Shown in pieces: positions 52,183 to 63,528 of a stretch of 64,000 nucleotides of DNA. The translations under genes and the position numbers were made by a program. The notes below the pieces were generated by a model that worked only from the letters and a program-made list of their open reading frames with translations, did not search any database and was not told the origin of the DNA. Source of the stretch: Pleomorphomonas diazotrophica (GTDB lineage Bacteria; Pseudomonadota; Alphaproteobacteria; Rhizobiales; Pleomorphomonadaceae); NCBI RefSeq assembly GCF_002844595.1, contig NZ_PJNW01000006.1, positions 1 to 64,000 on the forward strand. The letters run 5' to 3'. How positions within the stretch are numbered: the stretch's first letter is position 1; the number at the start of each line of letters is the position of its first letter.

Positions 52183-52218
52183 GCAAAGAAGAAGGCGCGG
52201 AACAATATGCCCCGCGCC
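52183..52218 (-). terminator. Probable terminator after ftsH
   Basis: On the minus strand, a 7-bp stem GGCGCGG/CCGCGCC (52218-52212 with 52200-52194) followed by TTCTTCTTTG. It lies just beyond the ftsH stop. T-run is interrupted, so moderate confidence. Confidence 0.45.
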
Positions 52219-52246
52219 CTTGTTTCGCTTCGTTCGTTGTCGCCGA

Positions 52247-54169
<1,923 letters not shown>

Positions 54170-54251
54170 CGTCGACCTTTGAGGCGCATCGCGCGATGCG
54201 GAAGGGACCGGGGAGAGCGGGGCCGGCCCTCATCACCCTAGCCATGTCGGG

Positions 54252-55559
54252 TTAAGATAGGTTGTCGGTGTCGCCTTGCCAAGCCACGGACCGGCAATCC
54301 TCGCTTGCGGCGGACGATTGCGGGCCGATCGGCCGGATTGTGATGGTCAACCGCGCCGGCAGATCGCCGCCGTCGGCGGCACTGACGGCGGGAAGGCTGG
54401 CGGCGGCGGCGGCCGGCATGTCGCCATAGCGTTCGCCCGGGCAACGCGGGGCGATGCGCAAGGGATGACCGCCCGAACCGGCGATCGTCACCACGAACCG
54501 GTTGTCCCAGAGATGATCGCCGTCGGCGTCGACGACGAGCTCGGGGAAGCCGCTGCGGCCAGCTTCGGCATAGAGCCAGAGCCGGTCGGAGCGCAGGTGC
54601 AGCACGACGCCGGCCATGGTGGCGCGCCGGGGGGCGGTGCCGGCGCGGAAGGCGGCGTGCCAGCTTTCGGGGGCGTCGGCGCGCGGCGGATAGTCCGACG
54701 GACGGATGGCTCGGATCAGCCGAACCATCAGGCGGAGGCCGATCTCGTCGGGCGCCGCGGCGAGCGCCGCCGTGTCGATCGACCAGACGCCGCCGTGGTT
54801 GACAGCCGTCTCGCGGGCGAGGGCGTCGGTGGCCGATTGCAGCGCCGCTTCGGCGCGGGCCATGCGCCGGGCGGTGCCGGCAAGGCGATCGGCGGTGAGC
54901 CCGAGTTCGGCGAGGGCGGGCAGCGCCTTGCGGATGCGGACGCGGGTGTAGCGGTCCGAGGCGTTGGACGGGTCGTTGACAAAGGGTATGCCGGCCTCCT
55001 CGAGGAGGGCCAGGAGGTCAGCCTTGGCAACGCCGAGCAGCGGGCGAAGGAAACGGACGCCGTCGATCGCCCGCTCGGCCGGCATGCCGGCGAGGCCGGC
55101 GACGCCCGAGCCACGGGCGAGATGCATCAGCAGCGTTTCGGCCTGGTCGTCCTGGGTATGGGCGAGGAGCACGGCGTTGAGGCTGTGCCGGCGGGCGGCG
55201 TCGACAAGAAGACGGTAGCGGGCAGCGCGCGCTTCGGCCTGGATGTCGCTCACGGGCGGCGGGCCGTCGTGCCGCCAGACCAGCTTTTCCGCCGGGTGGC
55301 CGAGCCGGGCGGCGAGATCCAGCACCGCGTCGGCCTCGCGGGCGGATTCCGGTCTGAGACCATGGTCGACGGTCAGCACATGAAGCACGGGCGCTGCCGG
55401 GTTCTCGCGCTTCCAGCGATCGAAGAGAATGAGCAGGGCCGTCGAATCCGGCCCGCCGGAGACGGCGATGCCGACGCGGCAAAGACCCGCGAACGGAGCA
55501 AACAATCGGGCTCGCGACGCCGCCGTGATGAGGTCGGACGAGGCGACGCAGACGGTCAT
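54252..55559 (-). CDS. tilS: tRNA(Ile)-lysidine synthetase
   Basis: About 435 residues. It converts cytidine 34 of tRNA-Ile(CAU) to lysidine, letting it read AUA. The N-type PP-loop VSGGPDST is at about 33-40, followed by LTVDHGLRPESAREAD and AHTQDDQAETLLMHLARGSG. The C-terminal part is low in similarity, as usual for TilS. Its start lies one base after the stop of cpoB (TGA-C-ATG), so it is translationally coupled. The gene order pal-cpoB-tilS-ftsH is typical for this order. Confidence 0.92.
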   Translation of the reverse strand: MTVCVASSDLITAASRARLFAPFAGLCRVGIAVSGGPDSTALLILFDRWKRENPAAPVLHVLTVDHGLRPESAREADAVLDLAARLGHPAEKLVWRHDGPPPVSDIQAEARAARYRLLVDAARRHSLNAVLLAHTQDDQAETLLMHLARGSGVAGLAGMPAERAIDGVRFLRPLLGVAKADLLALLEEAGIPFVNDPSNASDRYTRVRIRKALPALAELGLTADRLAGTARRMARAEAALQSATDALARETAVNHGGVWSIDTAALAAAPDEIGLRLMVRLIRAIRPSDYPPRADAPESWHAAFRAGTAPRRATMAGVVLHLRSDRLWLYAEAGRSGFPELVVDADGDHLWDNRFVVTIAGSGGHPLRIAPRCPGERYGDMPAAAAASLPAVSAADGGDLPARLTITIRPIGPQSSAASEDCRSVAWQGDTDNLS

Positions 55560-55560
55560 G

Positions 55561-56691
55561 TCAGCTGCAGCCGAGCTTCTGCTTCTGCGTGGCGACGCGC
55601 GAGACGAGGCCGGACTGGGCCTTGGGGAACTTCTTGGCCAGTTCGCCATAGGTGGCGCAGGCGGCGCTGGTCTCGCCGAGACCTTCCAGCGACAGGCCCA
55701 GCTTGAACAGGCTGTCGGGCGCCTTCTGGCTGGTCGGGTGGTTCTTGTAGGTGGCGAGATAGGAGGTGGCGGCGTCGCGATACTGATGGCGTGAGAAGTA
55801 GCTCTCGCCGAGCCAATATTGGGCATCGGCGGCACGCGGGTCGCCCGGGAAGTCGGTGAGGAACTTCTTGAAGCCGGTCTCCGCCGCCGCATAGTCGCCG
55901 CTGACGATGGAGGAATAGGCGCGGTCGTAGTCAGCACCGGGGTCGACGGTGGTCGGCGCCACCGCCGCCATCTGTTGCTGCTCGCCGACCGCGGCGGGCG
56001 GCGGGGCCAGCGTGCCGGGGGCGGCCAGATCCTGGCTGGCAGCGGCGGCGAGGCCGCCGGAGGTGTCGATCGCCGAGTTATCGGGGGTGAAGTCGCCGCG
56101 GGCGATTGCCGAAAGATCGAGCGGCCCGCCGACGGCGCTAGTCGACGGCGCGGCGGTCCCGGCCATCACACCGGGAAGCGTACCGAGCGGAGCCGGAGGC
56201 GCGCCGAGCGTTGCGTCGGCCGGCGGCGGCGTGGCGGCGACCGTGCCGGGCGCGTCGATGGCGAAACCGGCCTGCAGCGCCTGGCCGTTGCCGACGGAAT
56301 CCATCGGCACTTCAGCGGCGGTCGCCGGGTTGACGGCCGGGGCGGCGGCCGGCGGGGCGATGTCGGAGCGCTTCTGGCCCTTGCCGCCCTCAAGTTCGCG
56401 CAGACGGAACTCGTTGTCCTCCTGGGCGCGCTTCAAAAGATTCTGCAACTGCTCGATCTGGTGCGTCAGCTCGTCGATGCGGCCGTTGAGCGAGCGCATC
56501 TGCTGCTCGACGTTGTCGAGGCGCACGGCCTGCTGTGCGGCGTCCTGCTGGCCGGGAATGGAGGCCGGCGGCACCGGATCAGACCCGAACAGGCCGGCAG
56601 AGGCCGGCGCGGCGGACAACAGCGTCAGCGCGGCGAAGGCCAGCGCGGCGGAACGGAAGCGGCTCGGCGGACGAAAGAGACGGCTGGTCAT
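55561..56691 (-). CDS. cpoB: Tol-Pal system coordinator CpoB (YbgF)
   Basis: About 376 residues. A signal peptide (AALAFAALTLLSAAPASA) precedes a short coiled coil (about 45-95: RLDNVEQQMRSLNGRIDELTHQIEQLQNLLKRAQEDNEFRLRELE) for trimerisation, a Pro/Ala-rich linker of about 150 residues and three TPRs (about 255-370: DYDRAYSSIVSGDYAAAETGFKKFLTDFPGDPRAADAQYWLGESYF). CpoB links peptidoglycan synthesis with Tol-driven outer membrane constriction. The start at 56691 fits the signal peptide; codons upstream are Pro/Arg-rich. Separated from pal by a terminator. Confidence 0.88.
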   Translation of the reverse strand: MTSRLFRPPSRFRSAALAFAALTLLSAAPASAGLFGSDPVPPASIPGQQDAAQQAVRLDNVEQQMRSLNGRIDELTHQIEQLQNLLKRAQEDNEFRLRELEGGKGQKRSDIAPPAAAPAVNPATAAEVPMDSVGNGQALQAGFAIDAPGTVAATPPPADATLGAPPAPLGTLPGVMAGTAAPSTSAVGGPLDLSAIARGDFTPDNSAIDTSGGLAAAASQDLAAPGTLAPPPAAVGEQQQMAAVAPTTVDPGADYDRAYSSIVSGDYAAAETGFKKFLTDFPGDPRAADAQYWLGESYFSRHQYRDAATSYLATYKNHPTSQKAPDSLFKLGLSLEGLGETSAACATYGELAKKFPKAQSGLVSRVATQKQKLGCS

Positions 56692-56904
56692 CAGCGCAGT
56701 TATCCCAGGCAATTCTGGCGGACGCCTCCCATGCGGCCGGTGATCCGCCGGCCGGAGAACGCCCTCATCGAAGACAGGACCATGATGCCGTGGCCGACGC
56801 AACCCCGACGACGGCGGCGGACGGACTTTCGGACAGCATAGCGGTCGCTCCGGCCCCTCCGCCGGCACTAAAGCCCCGGACTTCGGCGTTATTGCGGCCG
56901 TAAC

Positions 56905-56939
56905 ACGAAAATCCCGGACTCCCACGCGGGAATCCGGGA
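56905..56939 (-). terminator. Terminator between pal and cpoB
   Basis: On the minus strand, a long hairpin (TCCCGGA/TCCGGGA outer stem, TCCC/GGGA inner stem, 56939-56912) followed by TTTTCG. It closes the tolQRAB-pal transcript, so cpoB-tilS need their own promoter or read-through. Confidence 0.72.
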
Positions 56940-56978
56940 CGATCGTGCCTGGGGTGTGGCGGCGTCGGCGAACTGAGG

Positions 56979-57485
56979 TCAGCCGCCGGTGTTCAGCACA
57001 GTGACGGCACGGCGGTTCTGCGCCCAGCAGCTATCCTGATCGCAAAGGGCAACCGGGCGTTCCTTGCCGTAGGAGATGGTGCGGACGCGGGTGGCGGGAA
57101 TGCCACGGGCGACGAGGAAGTCCTGGGCGGCCTTGGCGCGGCGCGCGCCGAGGGCGAGGTTGTACTCGCGGGTGCCGCGCTCGTCCGCGTGACCCTCGAC
57201 AGTGACCGTGTACTGCGGATAGAGCGCCAGCCACTGGGCCTGACGGCCGAGGATGGACTGGGCCTCGGTGTTGATCGAGGACGAATCGGTGTCGAAGAAC
57301 ACGCGGTCACCGACGTTGACCACGAAGTCCTGGGCGCTGCCCGGCGTCGCGGCGCCGGCGCCACCGGCACCGCCGGCAAGCTGGCCATCGAGTTCGCTCG
57401 GGCTCTTGGCGCAGGCGGCGGCGAGAAGGGCGAGGCCGAGCGCGAGCGCTCCGCGGCGGCTGAAAAGTCTGGTGGCTGTCGTCAT
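56979..57485 (-). CDS. pal: Peptidoglycan-associated lipoprotein Pal
   Basis: A 168-residue OmpA-like lipoprotein. The signal peptide ends in LLAAAC, with Cys25 lipid-modified. The OmpA domain (about 65-165) has DRVFFDTDSSSIN, GHADERGTREYNLALGARRAKAAQDFL (diaminopimelate-contacting Asp and Arg) and ERPVALCDQDSCWAQNRRAV. It links the outer membrane to peptidoglycan and binds TolB, encoded just upstream. Length is usual. Confidence 0.95.
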   Translation of the reverse strand: MTTATRLFSRRGALALGLALLAAACAKSPSELDGQLAGGAGGAGAATPGSAQDFVVNVGDRVFFDTDSSSINTEAQSILGRQAQWLALYPQYTVTVEGHADERGTREYNLALGARRAKAAQDFLVARGIPATRVRTISYGKERPVALCDQDSCWAQNRRAVTVLNTGG

Positions 57486-57622
57486 GATACCGGTAATCCT
57501 CGGATACGTGCTGACCGGATGTTTCGAGAGTCTTGGTAAACGGCTTTGGTTAAACACAGGTTCAAATACGTGGTTAACGAAGCACTAAATCTCGGGTTCG
57601 CGGCCTTTTGATGGTAAACGCA

Positions 57623-57644
57623 GCGCCGGAGGGATGTCCGGCGC
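57623..57644 (-). promoter_or_regulatory. Hairpin between tolB and pal
   Basis: 8-bp stem GCGCCGGA/TCCGGCGC (57623-57630 with 57637-57644) with a 6-base loop in the tolB-pal intercistronic gap. No T-run follows, so it more likely stabilises or sets the ratio of the two messages than stops transcription. Confidence 0.5.
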
Positions 57645-57656
57645 CGCCCGATTCCG

Positions 57657-58973
57657 TCACTTGAGCAGGGGCGACCAGGCAGGGTCGGACGCGAAGTTCG
57701 GCGTCGGGATCTTCTGCTCGTTGCGGCCGGTGAGGTCGACCGACCAGAGCTGCGGGCCGCCGTTCGGGCCACCCGCGTCGCGGAAGAACATGATGACTCG
57801 GCCGTTGGGCGCCCAGGTCGGACCTTCGTTGTGGAAGCCCTCGGTGAGAATGCGCTCGCCCGAGCCGTCCGGCTTCATCACGCCGATGGCAAAGCCGCCG
57901 CCCGACTGGCGGGTGAAGGCGATGAGGTCGCCGCGCGGGCTCCACACCGGCGTGCCGTAGCGGCCGTTGCCGAAGGAGATGCGGGTGGCCGCGCCGCCGC
58001 CGGCGCTCATCACGTAGAGCTGCTGGTTGCCGCCGCGATCGCTCTCGAAGACGATACGCGAACCGTCGGGCGAGTAGGAGGGCGAGGTATCGATGGCCGC
58101 CGCGTCGGTCAGGCGAGCCGGCGAGCCGCCGATCGGCATGGCGTAGATGTTGGCGTTGCCGTTCTGCTCAAGGCTCATCACCACCGAGCCGCCGTCGGGT
58201 GAGAAGCGGGGCGAGAAGGTCATGTTCGGGAAGTTGCCGACCAGCGACCGCTGGCCGTTCTCGATGTTGAGCAGGTAGACGCGCGGCTCGCTGGCCCCGA
58301 AGGACATGTAGGTGACCTGCTGCGAGGTCGGCGAGAAGCGCGGCGTCAGCACGAGATCCTTGCCATTGGTGAGGTAGCGGACGTTGGCGCCGTCCTGATC
58401 CATCAGGGCGAGGCGCTTGACGCGGTTGCCCTTGGGGCCGCTCTCGTCGACGAAGACGATGCGGGTGTCGAAATAGCCCTTCTCGCCGGTCAGCCGCTCG
58501 TAGATGGCGTCGGCGATGATGTGGGCGATGCGGCGCCAGTTCTCCGGCGTGGTGAAATACTGCTGGCCGGCGAGTTGGGTGCCGCCGAACACGTCCCACA
58601 GGCGAAAGTCGGCCTGAAGACGGCCATCCGCAGCGCGAACGATGCCGCCCGAGACGAGGGCCTGGGCGTTGATCACCCGCCAGTTCTGGAAGTTCGGCAC
58701 CGCGTTGGGGTCGGTGATGCGGTCGACGAAGGAGGCCTGATTCAGCACCTGGAACAGGCCGGAGCGCTGCAGGTCGGCGGCAATGACGCCGGCCATCTGC
58801 TGGCCGACGGCAGCCGTGTCGCCGCTGCCCACGAAGTTCGGGATGGCGATCGGCAGCGGCTGGACGTTGCCGCCGTTGATGTTGATGGTGATCTCGGCGC
58901 TGGACGGCGCCGCCGCGGCGACCGCGGCGAGGGCCGTCAGCGCGGCGAAGAGAGTGCGGACCAGTTTTCGCAT
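57657..58973 (-). CDS. tolB: Tol-Pal periplasmic beta-propeller protein TolB
   Basis: About 438 residues. A signal peptide ([20 protein letters not shown]) is followed by the N-terminal TolB domain (about 25-160) and a six-bladed propeller with repeats such as [29 protein letters not shown] and [13 protein letters not shown]. TolB is the periplasmic partner of Pal and the Tol complex. The start at 58973 fits the signal peptide; an ATG at 59006 would add 11 residues. Confidence 0.95.
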   Translation of the reverse strand: MRKLVRTLFAALTALAAVAAAAPSSAEITININGGNVQPLPIAIPNFVGSGDTAAVGQQMAGVIAADLQRSGLFQVLNQASFVDRITDPNAVPNFQNWRVINAQALVSGGIVRAADGRLQADFRLWDVFGGTQLAGQQYFTTPENWRRIAHIIADAIYERLTGEKGYFDTRIVFVDESGPKGNRVKRLALMDQDGANVRYLTNGKDLVLTPRFSPTSQQVTYMSFGASEPRVYLLNIENGQRSLVGNFPNMTFSPRFSPDGGSVVMSLEQNGNANIYAMPIGGSPARLTDAAAIDTSPSYSPDGSRIVFESDRGGNQQLYVMSAGGGAATRISFGNGRYGTPVWSPRGDLIAFTRQSGGGFAIGVMKPDGSGERILTEGFHNEGPTWAPNGRVIMFFRDAGGPNGGPQLWSVDLTGRNEQKIPTPNFASDPAWSPLLK

Positions 58974-59057
58974 CCTTAGGTGCTCCCAAACGGATGGTCC
59001 GGACATACCCCGATCGGGCGATGTGGCAGTCCGGCTCGACTTTCTTGTCTCGCCGCG

Positions 59058-60101
59058 TCAGTAGGACGACGGCGGGGTGAAATTCATGTTCACGACCTGC
59101 CAGTTGTCGAACTTGTCCTTCGGCAGGAAGGGGTAGGGCGCGCAGCGCTGGACGGCGCGCACGGCCGCCTCGGCGACCGCCTGACCGGCAGGCCCGTCGG
59201 GAACGGCCTTGATCTCGGGCGGCCCGGCGAGATCGCCGTCGATGGTGAAGGTCACGCGCAGCGGCACGACCATTTGGTCGACACCCTCGGCGCCGACCGG
59301 CGGATTGAAGCAGGCGGTCACGGCGGCGGTCAGCGCGTCGAGCTCGCTCTGGCTCATCTCGGCGACCGGGCCGGTGCGGTTTTCCGAGCCGAGCGAGGCC
59401 TCCTTGTCGGACTCGCGCCCGCCGCCGCCTGACGGATCGACCTTGTTGAGGAGCGCCGCCATCTCGTTGGGATCGAACTCCTCGCTCTTGGAGTCCTTCT
59501 GCGTCTGCTTGGGCTTTTCCTTGACGGGCTTGGCTGGCGTCTTGTCGGGGGCGTCGGCGGTGTCCTCGGTCGGCGTCGGGGCCGGCGGTTTGGGCTTCAC
59601 CGGCGGCAGCTTGGGCGGCACCGGCGACGGCTTGTCCGCTTCCTTGATCTTGTCGGCGATCTCGCCGGTATCCGCCTTGGGCGCCTCTTCCAGCGCCGCC
59701 GTTTTCGTCTCTTCCGGCTTTTCGGCCGGCGGCGGCGTCTCGGCCGGCTTGGGCGGAGCGGCCTTGGGCGGCGGTGGCGGCGGCGCTTCGGCTGTCTTGG
59801 CGGCGGCGGTGTCGGTCGCCTTTTCGGTGATCGGCGTCGACTGGTCGTTCTTGGCGGCGCCGACCCGCGGCGAATCGGGGCGCGGCGTCGGCGTCTTCAC
59901 CTTGGCCTGCGAGGCATTGTTGGACTTCGGCGCGGTCTTGCTGCCCTCGGCGATCTGCGACAGGTCGGAGATCGGCACGAGGTCGACCGGCAGCGCGTCC
60001 ACCGGCGCGGCGTCAAACGGCTTCGCGCCGGAAAAGGAGGCAAATCCCCAGGCGAAAAGCAGGACGTGACCGATGACGGATGTCGTGAGACCTATGCGCA
60101 T
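59058..60101 (-). CDS. tolA: Tol-Pal membrane-spanning protein TolA
   Basis: A 347-residue protein. One N-terminal helix (GLTTSVIGHVLLFAWGFASF) anchors it; a long Pro/Lys/Ala/Glu-rich periplasmic stalk (about 50-225, with stretches such as PPPPPPKAAPPKPAETPPPAE) leads to a C-terminal TonB/TolA-like domain (about 250-347: ALTAAVTACFNPPVGAEGVDQMVVPLRVTFTIDGD...). The stalk is less helical than in E. coli TolA but the layout and place in the operon identify it. Ends VNMNFTPPSSY. Confidence 0.87.
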   Translation of the reverse strand: MRIGLTTSVIGHVLLFAWGFASFSGAKPFDAAPVDALPVDLVPISDLSQIAEGSKTAPKSNNASQAKVKTPTPRPDSPRVGAAKNDQSTPITEKATDTAAAKTAEAPPPPPPKAAPPKPAETPPPAEKPEETKTAALEEAPKADTGEIADKIKEADKPSPVPPKLPPVKPKPPAPTPTEDTADAPDKTPAKPVKEKPKQTQKDSKSEEFDPNEMAALLNKVDPSGGGGRESDKEASLGSENRTGPVAEMSQSELDALTAAVTACFNPPVGAEGVDQMVVPLRVTFTIDGDLAGPPEIKAVPDGPAGQAVAEAAVRAVQRCAPYPFLPKDKFDNWQVVNMNFTPPSSY

Positions 60102-60104
60102 GTA

Positions 60105-60575
60105 TCAGTTGGACGGCGCCGCAGCCGTCCCCTGTTCCTCTTGCGTGATGAGACCGATCTTCTTGAAGCCGGCCGCCGAAATGCGGGACATGACGCGCAT
60201 CACCGTGCCGTAGTCGGCGGTTCTGTCGCCGCGCACGTAGATGCGCTCCTCGACGCCGTTCTTGGCGACGGCCATCAACTTGGGAACCAGTTCCTCGTAG
60301 CTGATCTCGCTGTCCTGGATGAACACCTTGCCGGCGGCGTCGACCGAGATGTTGATCGGGTCGGTCTGGCCTTCCATCGGTTTGGCGGCCGTCTCGGGCA
60401 AGTCGATCGGCACGCCGACGGTAAGCAAGGGCGCCGCGACCATGAAGATGATGAGCAGCACCAGCATGACGTCGACCATCGGCGTCACGTTGATTTCGCT
60501 CATCACGCCGCGGGCATGGCGCCGCCTGCGGCGACGGCTACCCGCGGGAGAGCCCCCTGCGACACCCATGCCCAT
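60105..60575 (-). CDS. tolR: Tol-Pal inner-membrane protein TolR
   Basis: A 156-residue ExbD/TolR protein. An Arg-rich head (SRRRRRRHARGVMSEINVTPMVDVMLVLLIIFMVAAP) contains the single helix with the proton-pathway Asp (DVMLVLLIIF). The periplasmic domain follows. The start is ATG 60575, with AGGAG 7 bases upstream. Three bases separate its start from the tolQ stop. Energises TolA with TolQ. Confidence 0.94.
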   Translation of the reverse strand: MGMGVAGGSPAGSRRRRRRHARGVMSEINVTPMVDVMLVLLIIFMVAAPLLTVGVPIDLPETAAKPMEGQTDPINISVDAAGKVFIQDSEISYEELVPKLMAVAKNGVEERIYVRGDRTADYGTVMRVMSRISAAGFKKIGLITQEEQGTAAAPSN

Positions 60576-60578
60576 CGG

Positions 60579-61292
60579 TCAGCTCCTGTCGTCGATCTGG
60601 CGCGACAGGATGGCGGCGAACTCGTCGGCGAAGCCATCCATGCGCGAGCCGAGCTTGGCGGCGTCGGCGGAGAGTTTGTTGTAGGCGAGCACCGCCGGAA
60701 TGGCGGCGGCAAGGCCCATGGCGGTGGCGAGCAACGCCTCGGAGATCGCCGGCGCCACCACGACCAGGCTGGTGTTCTTTGAGGTGGCGATGGCCTGGAA
60801 GGAACTCATGATGCCCCAGACGGTGCCGAACAGGCCGATGAACGGGCCGGCCGAGCCGACGGTGGCCAGGAAGATGAGACGGGCTTCCAGGCGCTCCATC
60901 TCGCGGGAAATGGTGACGTCGATCACCTTGCCGATACGGTCGGTGATGCCCTGGAAGGACACGCGCCCGGCCTCATGGCTGCGCTTCCATTCGCGCATGG
61001 CGGCGACGAAAATGGCGGCAAGTCCCTCGTTGGACCGGGAGGTGAGCGAACGGTAGAGCTCCTCGAGCGACTGGCCGGACCAGAAGACCTTCTCGAAGTG
61101 GTCCATCGAGCGGCGGGCGCGGTTGTAGGCGACGATCTTGTCGACGATGATCGCCCAGCACCAAACAGATGCGGCGAGAAGGCCGAGCATCACCGCCTTG
61201 ACGACAAAACTCGCCTGCCAGAACAATGCCCAGATGGACACCTCGACGGCCGGTGCTGCGAGCGCGTTCTGGGTCAGTTCGACCGGATTCAT
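60579..61292 (-). CDS. tolQ: Tol-Pal inner-membrane protein TolQ
   Basis: A 237-residue ExbB/TolQ-type proton channel with three helices (FVVKAVMLGLLAASVWCWAIIVDK; LIFLATVGSAGPFIGLFGTVWGIMSSF; ATAMGLAAAIPAVLAYNKLS) and the conserved GLFGTVWGIM and AISEALLATAMGLAAAIPAV. First gene of the tolQRAB-pal group. The start at 61292 has GGAAG 5 bases upstream; the ORF extends further upstream without similarity. It is 260 bases from ybgC, so it probably has its own promoter. Confidence 0.95.
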   Translation of the reverse strand: MNPVELTQNALAAPAVEVSIWALFWQASFVVKAVMLGLLAASVWCWAIIVDKIVAYNRARRSMDHFEKVFWSGQSLEELYRSLTSRSNEGLAAIFVAAMREWKRSHEAGRVSFQGITDRIGKVIDVTISREMERLEARLIFLATVGSAGPFIGLFGTVWGIMSSFQAIATSKNTSLVVVAPAISEALLATAMGLAAAIPAVLAYNKLSADAAKLGSRMDGFADEFAAILSRQIDDRS

Positions 61293-61551
61293 GGTGTCTT
61301 CCGTTGTCCTCAGGATGTAGCGGCGATCTCTTGGCGCCAAGTCGCGTCGGCCGGGGCAGGCTGTGGCGGCATGCGTCGATGCCTGAACTTCCACATGCCG
61401 CCCAAATTTGGCGAAAACGGGACTTGACGGTCAGGAAAACCGAGGAGTTACGCCCCTCTGCCGCCGGGACGGGTTCCGCCGCCGACGGCGCCGGGGTCCC
61501 GTTCCTGTCATCCTATGGTATGGTTAAGGAAGGCTTACCGAAGGCCCGGTT

Positions 61552-61962
61552 TCAACGCGCGCCGTCGATCAGGGCCGCCATGGCCGGCGGCAGGCGGCGC
61601 GGCCGTCCGTTGCCGCCGGTCGCCACCACCTCGACCTCGGCCGAAGCGATGAGGTCGTCCCCGCGCAGGAGGCGCTGGGCGACCGTGAAGCGCGGGCTCG
61701 AAATGGCGCCGATCTCCGTCTCCACCGTCAGGAGATCGTCGAGAAAGCCGGGCTTCCTGTATTCGATGGCGAAGCGACGGACGACGAACAGCAGGGCGCC
61801 GGGATCGGTGCGGTCGGCGGTCAGGCTCTGGCTGATGCCGAGGTCGCGCAGGAACTCGGTGCGGCCGCGCTCGAAGAAGCGCATGTGGCTGCCGTGGTAG
61901 AGGATGCCGCCGGCATCGGTATCCTCGAAATAGACGCGGACGGCGAGGCGATGGACGGTCAA
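61552..61962 (-). CDS. ybgC: YbgC-type acyl-CoA thioesterase
   Basis: A 136-residue hot-dog fold thioesterase. The start is TTG at 61962 (TTG-ACC-GTC-CAT giving MTVHRLAVRVYFEDTDAGGILYHGSHM), where the catalytic Asp of YFEDTDAGG and the Tyr/His that follow are in place. This start overlaps the upstream isochorismatase stop by 4 bases (TTGA), so it is translationally coupled. YbgC cleaves short acyl-CoA and is encoded next to the Tol genes across Proteobacteria. Confidence 0.88.
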   Translation of the reverse strand: MTVHRLAVRVYFEDTDAGGILYHGSHMRFFERGRTEFLRDLGISQSLTADRTDPGALLFVVRRFAIEYRKPGFLDDLLTVETEIGAISSPRFTVAQRLLRGDDLIASAEVEVVATGGNGRPRRLPPAMAALIDGAR

Positions 61963-62480
61963 AACACGATGTCCCCGGCAGGAAGAACCGAAACCGGCCT
62001 GTCGAAGCGCGACCACACCCACGTGTGATGACGCACCACATCGGCGGCCGGCAGATGCGGCCGGTCCGATGTGGTATGGCCGTCGGCGATCACCGTGGTG
62101 GCAATGCCGCGCGAGGCGGCGGCGCGAACCGTCGTGTCGACGCAGAAGTCGGAGGCGTAGCCGCCGACCACAATGGCGTCGACGCCGAGCCGCTGAAGCG
62201 TGGCGGCGAGCTCGGTGTCGCGGAAGCCGTCGCAGAAGGTCTTGGCGACGACCGTGTCGCCGGGCTTGGGCGCCAGCGACGGGTGAAACTCCCAGCCGGG
62301 CGTGCCGCGCTCCCACTCGCAATCCGCTTCCTCATGCTGGATGAAGATCACGGGTATGCCAGAGGCGCGCGCCTCGGCCGCCTTGCGGTCGAGCAGCGCG
62401 GCCACCTCGTCGATCCGGTAGGCGCGCGGCTCGTCGAAGAGGTTGGCCTGAACGTCGATGATGACCAGGGCACGGCTCAT
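61959..62480 (-). CDS. Isochorismatase-family cysteine hydrolase
   Basis: A 173-residue hydrolase with the catalytic triad Asp9 (IIDVQANLF), Lys80 (VVAKTFCDGF) and Cys113 (ASDFCVDTT). Family members act as nicotinamidases, isochorismatases or N-carbamoyl hydrolases; the substrate here is unknown. Its stop overlaps the ybgC start by 4 bases, and it starts 1 base after the ruvB stop, so all three are one transcript. It is an extra gene between ruvB and ybgC compared with the order I expect in this bacterial order. Confidence 0.85.
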   Translation of the reverse strand: MSRALVIIDVQANLFDEPRAYRIDEVAALLDRKAAEARASGIPVIFIQHEEADCEWERGTPGWEFHPSLAPKPGDTVVAKTFCDGFRDTELAATLQRLGVDAIVVGGYASDFCVDTTVRAAASRGIATTVIADGHTTSDRPHLPAADVVRHHTWVWSRFDRPVSVLPAGDIVF

Positions 62481-62481
62481 C

Positions 62482-63528
62482 TCACTCTTCCTCCCCGCCG
62501 GAAAACAGCGTGAACTGGGCCTCCTCGGAGGTCTTGGGCACGGCGAGACCCAGATGGCGGAAGGCGTGCGGGGTCAACAGGCGGCCGCGCGGCGTGCGCT
62601 GCACGAAGCCCTTCTGGATGAGATAGGGCTCGACGATGTCTTCGATGGCGTCGCGCGGTTCGGCGATGGCCGCCGCGATGGTTTCGATGCCGACAGGCCC
62701 GCCGTTGAAGCTCAGGGCGATGGTGTTGAGGTAGCGCAGGTCGAGCGCGTCGAGGCCGATGGGGTCGACGTCGAGCCGGGTCAGCGCCCGGTCGGCGATT
62801 TCGGCGGTGATCGCATCGGCGCCGGCGACGATGGCGAAATCGCGGACGCGGCGCAGCAGGCGTCCGGCGATGCGCGGCGTGCCGCGCGAGCGCTTGGCGA
62901 TTTCGCTGGCGCCGTCGTCGGCGATGCCGATGCCGAAAATGCGGGCACCGCGCCGGACGATCTGCTCCAACTCCTCGGTGGTGTAGAACTCGAGGCGGAT
63001 GGGAATGCCGAAGCGGTCGCGGAGCGGTGTGGTCAGCAGGCCGAGGCGCGTGGTGGCGCCGACCAGCGTGAACTTGGCAAGATCGATGCGGACCGAACGG
63101 GCGGCCGGTCCCTCGCCGATGATCAGATCGAGCTGGTAGTCCTCCATGGCCGGATAGAGGATTTCCTCCACCGCCGGGCTCATGCGGTGGATCTCGTCGA
63201 TGAACAGGACGTCGCGTTCCTCAAGATTGGTGAGGAGGGCGGCGAGGTCGCCGGCCTTGGCGATCACCGGGCCGGAGGTGGCGCGGAAGTTGACGCCGAG
63301 CTCGCGGGAAACGATCTGCGCCAGCGTGGTCTTGCCGAGGCCGGGCGGACCGACGAACAGCACGTGGTCGAGGGCTTCCTTGCGGGCCTTGGCGGCATCG
63401 ATGAACACCTGGAGGTTGGCGCGCGCCGACGCCTGGCCGACGAATTCGGAAAGCGCTCCCGGCCGGATCGACTGCTCGAAATCCTCGGCGCGCTTGTCGC
63501 CCGAGACGAGACGGCTTTCTTCGCTCAT
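62482..63528 (-). CDS. ruvB: Holliday junction branch-migration helicase RuvB
   Basis: About 348 residues. An AAA+ motor: [15 protein letters not shown], Walker A GPPGLGKT (60-67), Walker B FIDEIH, sensor-1 [19 protein letters not shown], and the C-terminal winged helix ([23 protein letters not shown]). ruvC and ruvA, normally directly upstream, are absent; a divergent gene lies beyond a 337-base gap. The start at 63528 gives standard length; the in-frame codons to 63762 are not homologous. Possible SOS control from a GTTC-N7-GTTT site at 63648-63662. Confidence 0.95.
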   Translation of the reverse strand: MSEESRLVSGDKRAEDFEQSIRPGALSEFVGQASARANLQVFIDAAKARKEALDHVLFVGPPGLGKTTLAQIVSRELGVNFRATSGPVIAKAGDLAALLTNLEERDVLFIDEIHRMSPAVEEILYPAMEDYQLDLIIGEGPAARSVRIDLAKFTLVGATTRLGLLTTPLRDRFGIPIRLEFYTTEELEQIVRRGARIFGIGIADDGASEIAKRSRGTPRIAGRLLRRVRDFAIVAGADAITAEIADRALTRLDVDPIGLDALDLRYLNTIALSFNGGPVGIETIAAAIAEPRDAIEDIVEPYLIQKGFVQRTPRGRLLTPHAFRHLGLAVPKTSEEAQFTLFSGGEEE

